32,220 bases of DNA, taken from contig CALLZN010000263.1 of NCBI GenBank assembly GCA_937858895.1, forward strand, positions 1 to 32,220, written 5' to 3'. Positions 30,183 to 32,220 of this stretch are shown here, piece by piece (within the stretch, counting starts at the first letter, position 1; the number at the start of each line of letters is the position of its first letter). The DNA is from an uncultured bacterium (GTDB taxonomy: Bacteria; Planctomycetota; UBA1135; GCA-002748355). A model generated the notes under the pieces. That model saw only the letters and a program-made list of their open reading frames with translations. It had not been told where the DNA came from and made no database searches. The translations under genes and the position numbers were made by a program.

Positions 30183-31726
30183 CGCCGACGTCGCCCGTTG
30201 CGCCCGCCGAGCGCTTTGACGAGTTCATCGACCTCACTGTCCTCGAAGGTCCCATTGCCGTTCGCGTCAAAGCGCGACACCATCACCCACAGGCGAGCCG
30301 GTACCTCCTCGCGCTTCACGATCCCATCGGCGTTCTGGTCATAGCGCGCGACGACACGACGGCGCGCGCCCCGCACGGCGCTCGCCCGCATCTCCTCGCG
30401 CTCGCCGCTCTGGAACAGAGCTACGTCTTTTTCCTTAGCGGTCACGCAAGTGAAAATGAGCGAGCCCATCTCGTCGGTCGACTGCAGACCCCAGCGCACA
30501 TCCCGCGGTGGGTCGAAGGGGTTCGAAGCATTGGACGCGCTGTTGTCGTAGTGCAGCGTCGCCTCGATGACGCTGCCCTTGGGCAAGGCAACGGGTTGCT
30601 TGTAGAAGTAGGCGTTCTGCCAATCGAAGTCCCACTTCGGAATCGAGATCAGCTTGACGACTTCGCCATTCGGCAGCTTCGCCGAAGCCTTCATCGAAGT
30701 ACAAAGATAATGCGCGTGACCCCAAGCACCGACCAACTCGATGTCACACGGGACGACGAAGCGGTCCTCGACGACATAGTCGCTGCGCCCGGCCGGGATC
30801 TCGATCCCCCAGAGCGCGCCGTACTGCGGCGGGACCTGGAAGTCGATCAAGGTCCGCGCCGGAGCCTTCTTGGCGAAGAAGATGCCGATCTTGGTCTTCT
30901 CGGCCTCTTCCTTGCCCGATGGGTGGAAGTGTGAAGAGAGCACGATGACCGCGCTGCGCGAAAGCGGACGAGCCAGCCCGTCGGGCAAGCGTCGCGGCGT
31001 GCCGCCGACGGCCCACGCCCCTACCTGGCTGCTGCCGCGAAAGTTCATCTTCTTGAAGCCCGGCTGCCCGCTTCGGTCCTGCGCTTCGAGGCGCTCCGCT
31101 TCGCCTGTCTTGTCCTCGAAGATCAGCGTGTGGTGCAAGACCGACCGTGAACTCGGTCGCACTTCGATCGCCTCGATCCACTTGTCTTCATCGAGTTCGA
31201 GCGGCAAGACGAAGTTGCGGTAGATGTCGGGACCAGAGGCCGGCACGACGAAGGACTCGGCCATCTCGAGGACGAGGTCGGGCTCGCCGAGTTGCCAGCC
31301 ATCGACGAAGCGAGGCAAGCCAGGCAGCGCGGCCTTCGAACCTTCGGTCATGCCGCTCGCGACCCACTTCTCGATGACCGCGATCTCACGGTCACTGAGT
31401 CGCCTCGCATCATGAAAGTCACCCCAGCCCTCTTCAGGATGCCAGGGCGGCATGTAGCGGCTCTTCGTCACTCGTTCGATCGTATGCGCGCGCTTCTTCG
31501 CATCCTCGTAGCTCAGGAGGGCGAAGGGACCGATCTCCCCCGGTCGATGACAAGAAGCGCAGTGCTCGTAGAGGATCGGAGCGACGTGCTCGGTGAAGGT
31601 CGGTCGATCCGGCACGCGCGACTCGGCTGTGGGCGCGGGGGCAGGACCTTGAGCACGCAGCAGTGAGTGGCAAGGCACGAGCAGCACAACGCTCGTTGCA
31701 AGGCGAAGCAGGGCGTTCGGGATCAT
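30179..31726 (-). CDS. Cytochrome c / type II copper monooxygenase-like protein with C-terminal EF-hands
   Basis: An exported 515-residue redox protein. A signal peptide ends near residue 25 (LLRAQ). A cytochrome c-like region follows with heme-binding CASCH (Cys56, Cys59, His60) in PILYEHCASCHRPGEIGPF, continuing through RYMPPWHPEEGWG and RLSDREIAVIEKW. The ~160-440 region resembles the Cu type II ascorbate-dependent monooxygenase fold (PHM/DBM): VLHHTLIF, SSHFHPSG and GAWGHAHYL with a nearby Met give candidate CuH and CuM ligands. The C-terminus has two EF-hand loops (DQNADGIVKREE and DANGNGTFEDSE). Substrate unknown. The start is fixed by AAGGAG 5 nt before the ATG at 31726; the longer frame to 31804 lacks this. 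The thioredoxin-like partner overlaps its stop. Confidence 0.9.
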   Translation of the reverse strand: MIPNALLRLATSVVLLVPCHSLLRAQGPAPAPTAESRVPDRPTFTEHVAPILYEHCASCHRPGEIGPFALLSYEDAKKRAHTIERVTKSRYMPPWHPEEGWGDFHDARRLSDREIAVIEKWVASGMTEGSKAALPGLPRFVDGWQLGEPDLVLEMAESFVVPASGPDIYRNFVLPLELDEDKWIEAIEVRPSSRSVLHHTLIFEDKTGEAERLEAQDRSGQPGFKKMNFRGSSQVGAWAVGGTPRRLPDGLARPLSRSAVIVLSSHFHPSGKEEAEKTKIGIFFAKKAPARTLIDFQVPPQYGALWGIEIPAGRSDYVVEDRFVVPCDIELVGAWGHAHYLCTSMKASAKLPNGEVVKLISIPKWDFDWQNAYFYKQPVALPKGSVIEATLHYDNSASNASNPFDPPRDVRWGLQSTDEMGSLIFTCVTAKEKDVALFQSGEREEMRASAVRGARRRVVARYDQNADGIVKREEVPARLWVMVSRFDANGNGTFEDSEVDELVKALGGRNGRRRR

Positions 31727-31914
31727 GTCGACTCCTTGTCGTGAGCACGGGAACGGGGACTCATGGCATGTGCCCAATGCGAACAATGAGAGCAAAGCGA
31801 GCACAAGAATGGCCTCGGACTTTTCTGAAGCTGAGCTATATCGGTTCTGGCACGTGCGGAGCCGACTTCGTTTCGTGGGGCCAGCCCCCCGCGACTTCCG
31901 CTCAACCGGAACAA

Positions 31915-32220
31915 ATGACCGCCAAGATCCTACTCGTAGAGGACGACGTCGAACTCGGTAAGCAGATCGTCGACACCCTGCATCGCGAAAACTTCGAACT
32001 GCTCTGGCTGCGCGACGGCAGCGCCGCGATGCAAGTAGATCCCCAAGTTTTCGGGCTCATCATCCTCGACCTGATGCTTCCTGGTGCCTACGGCCTCGAC
32101 GTCCTCAAGCGCATCCGCGATAGCAGCGATGTCCCGGTCGTAATCCTGAGCGCGCGCAACGAGACGACGGACAAGGTGCGTGCGCTCGAGCTCGGCGCCG
32201 ACGACTTCGTGACCAAGCCA
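31915..32220 (+). CDS. Response regulator receiver domain (OmpR/PhoB-like), cut by window edge
   Basis: N-terminal 102 residues of a two-component response regulator. The receiver motifs are complete: acidic pair Asp10-Asp11 in LLVEDDVEL, phospho-acceptor Asp52 in LIILDLMLPG, Ser79 in VILSARN and Lys101 in DFVTKP, the last visible codons. The LGADDFVTKP form is typical of OmpR/PhoB-type transcription factors, but the output domain is outside the window. ATG at 31915 is the only start giving a normal receiver N-terminus, preceded by a weak CGGAACAA. A possible -10 TATATC lies at 31837-31842. It is divergent from the cytochrome/Cu-monooxygenase gene across 188 bp. A cognate kinase may follow outside the window. 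Confidence 0.9.
   Translation, partial: MTAKILLVEDDVELGKQIVDTLHRENFELLWLRDGSAAMQVDPQVFGLIILDLMLPGAYGLDVLKRIRDSSDVPVVILSARNETTDKVRALELGADDFVTKP

Noticed and set aside
1-32220. Search for CRISPR arrays, insertion sequences, prophage or defence islands
   Set aside because: No regularly spaced repeats, transposase or integrase motifs, attachment-site duplications or known defence-gene families were seen, and base composition is uniform.

Overview
The window looks like ordinary chromosome of a high-GC Gram-negative bacterium. It has an LPS-precursor enzyme (KdsB), several lipoproteins with clear lipoboxes and periplasmic c-type cytochrome/copper chemistry. Three traits recall Planctomycetota or a similarly deep lineage (Acidobacteriota and Myxococcota are alternatives): a zinc-ribbon/HEATH membrane peptidase, the redoxin plus cytochrome c plus copper-monooxygenase set, and a HEAT-like/HD-GYP pair. 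No 16S gene is present, so this placement is inference. Coding density is very high: no gap exceeds about 225 bp and several convergent genes overlap at their 3' ends. I see no insertion sequence, prophage, integrase or CRISPR array.

Layout. 1-503 (-): start of an HtrA-type protease, cut by the window edge. 660-1927: an unknown gene with a 2H-phosphoesterase-like motif, overlapping an Nfu-type Fe-S protein. 2026-6436 (-): an apparent operon of a large GT2-TPR glycosyltransferase, a TPR protein and a ten-helix membrane protein with paired histidines. 6582-7415: birA. 7396-10997 (-): a subtilisin-like lipoprotein and an exported PRC-barrel protein. 11186-12722: tatA-mutY. 12709-14199 (-): a histidine-phosphatase-family protein and kdsB. 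14370-17814: a metallophosphoesterase, a chalcone-isomerase-like lipoprotein and proS. 17823-18452 (-): a stand-alone LON substrate-binding-domain protein. 18648-19835: a thiolase. 19855-21411 (-): a pentapeptide-repeat lipoprotein with a GldG-like C-terminus. 21496-24314: a beta-lactamase-like lipoprotein coupled to a zinc-ribbon/HEATH membrane peptidase. 24381-25298: class I fructose-bisphosphate aldolase. 25432-28819: the HEAT-like and HD-GYP pair. 29029-29104: tRNA-Val(CAC) with promoter and terminator. 29327-31726: a small exported EF-hand protein, then on the other strand a copper-monooxygenase-like cytochrome with EF-hands coupled to a thioredoxin-like lipoprotein. 31915-end: a response regulator, cut by the edge.

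Most interesting points. (i) Six genes have a TAnnnT box 6-9 nt before the start codon and no convincing Shine-Dalgarno, suggesting leaderless transcription beside genes with textbook ribosome-binding sites. (ii) The HEAT-like and HD-GYP neighbours seem to share one N-terminal domain. (iii) A redoxin domain usually fused to the cytochrome/Cu-monooxygenase is here a separate, translationally coupled gene. (iv) The His-rich membrane protein in the glycosyltransferase operon has no function I can name, and a perfect inverted repeat overlaps its promoter. (v) The beta-lactamase-like gene has no canonical start codon where one is needed. I found no fully convincing new defence or mobile system. All family assignments come from motifs read by eye.
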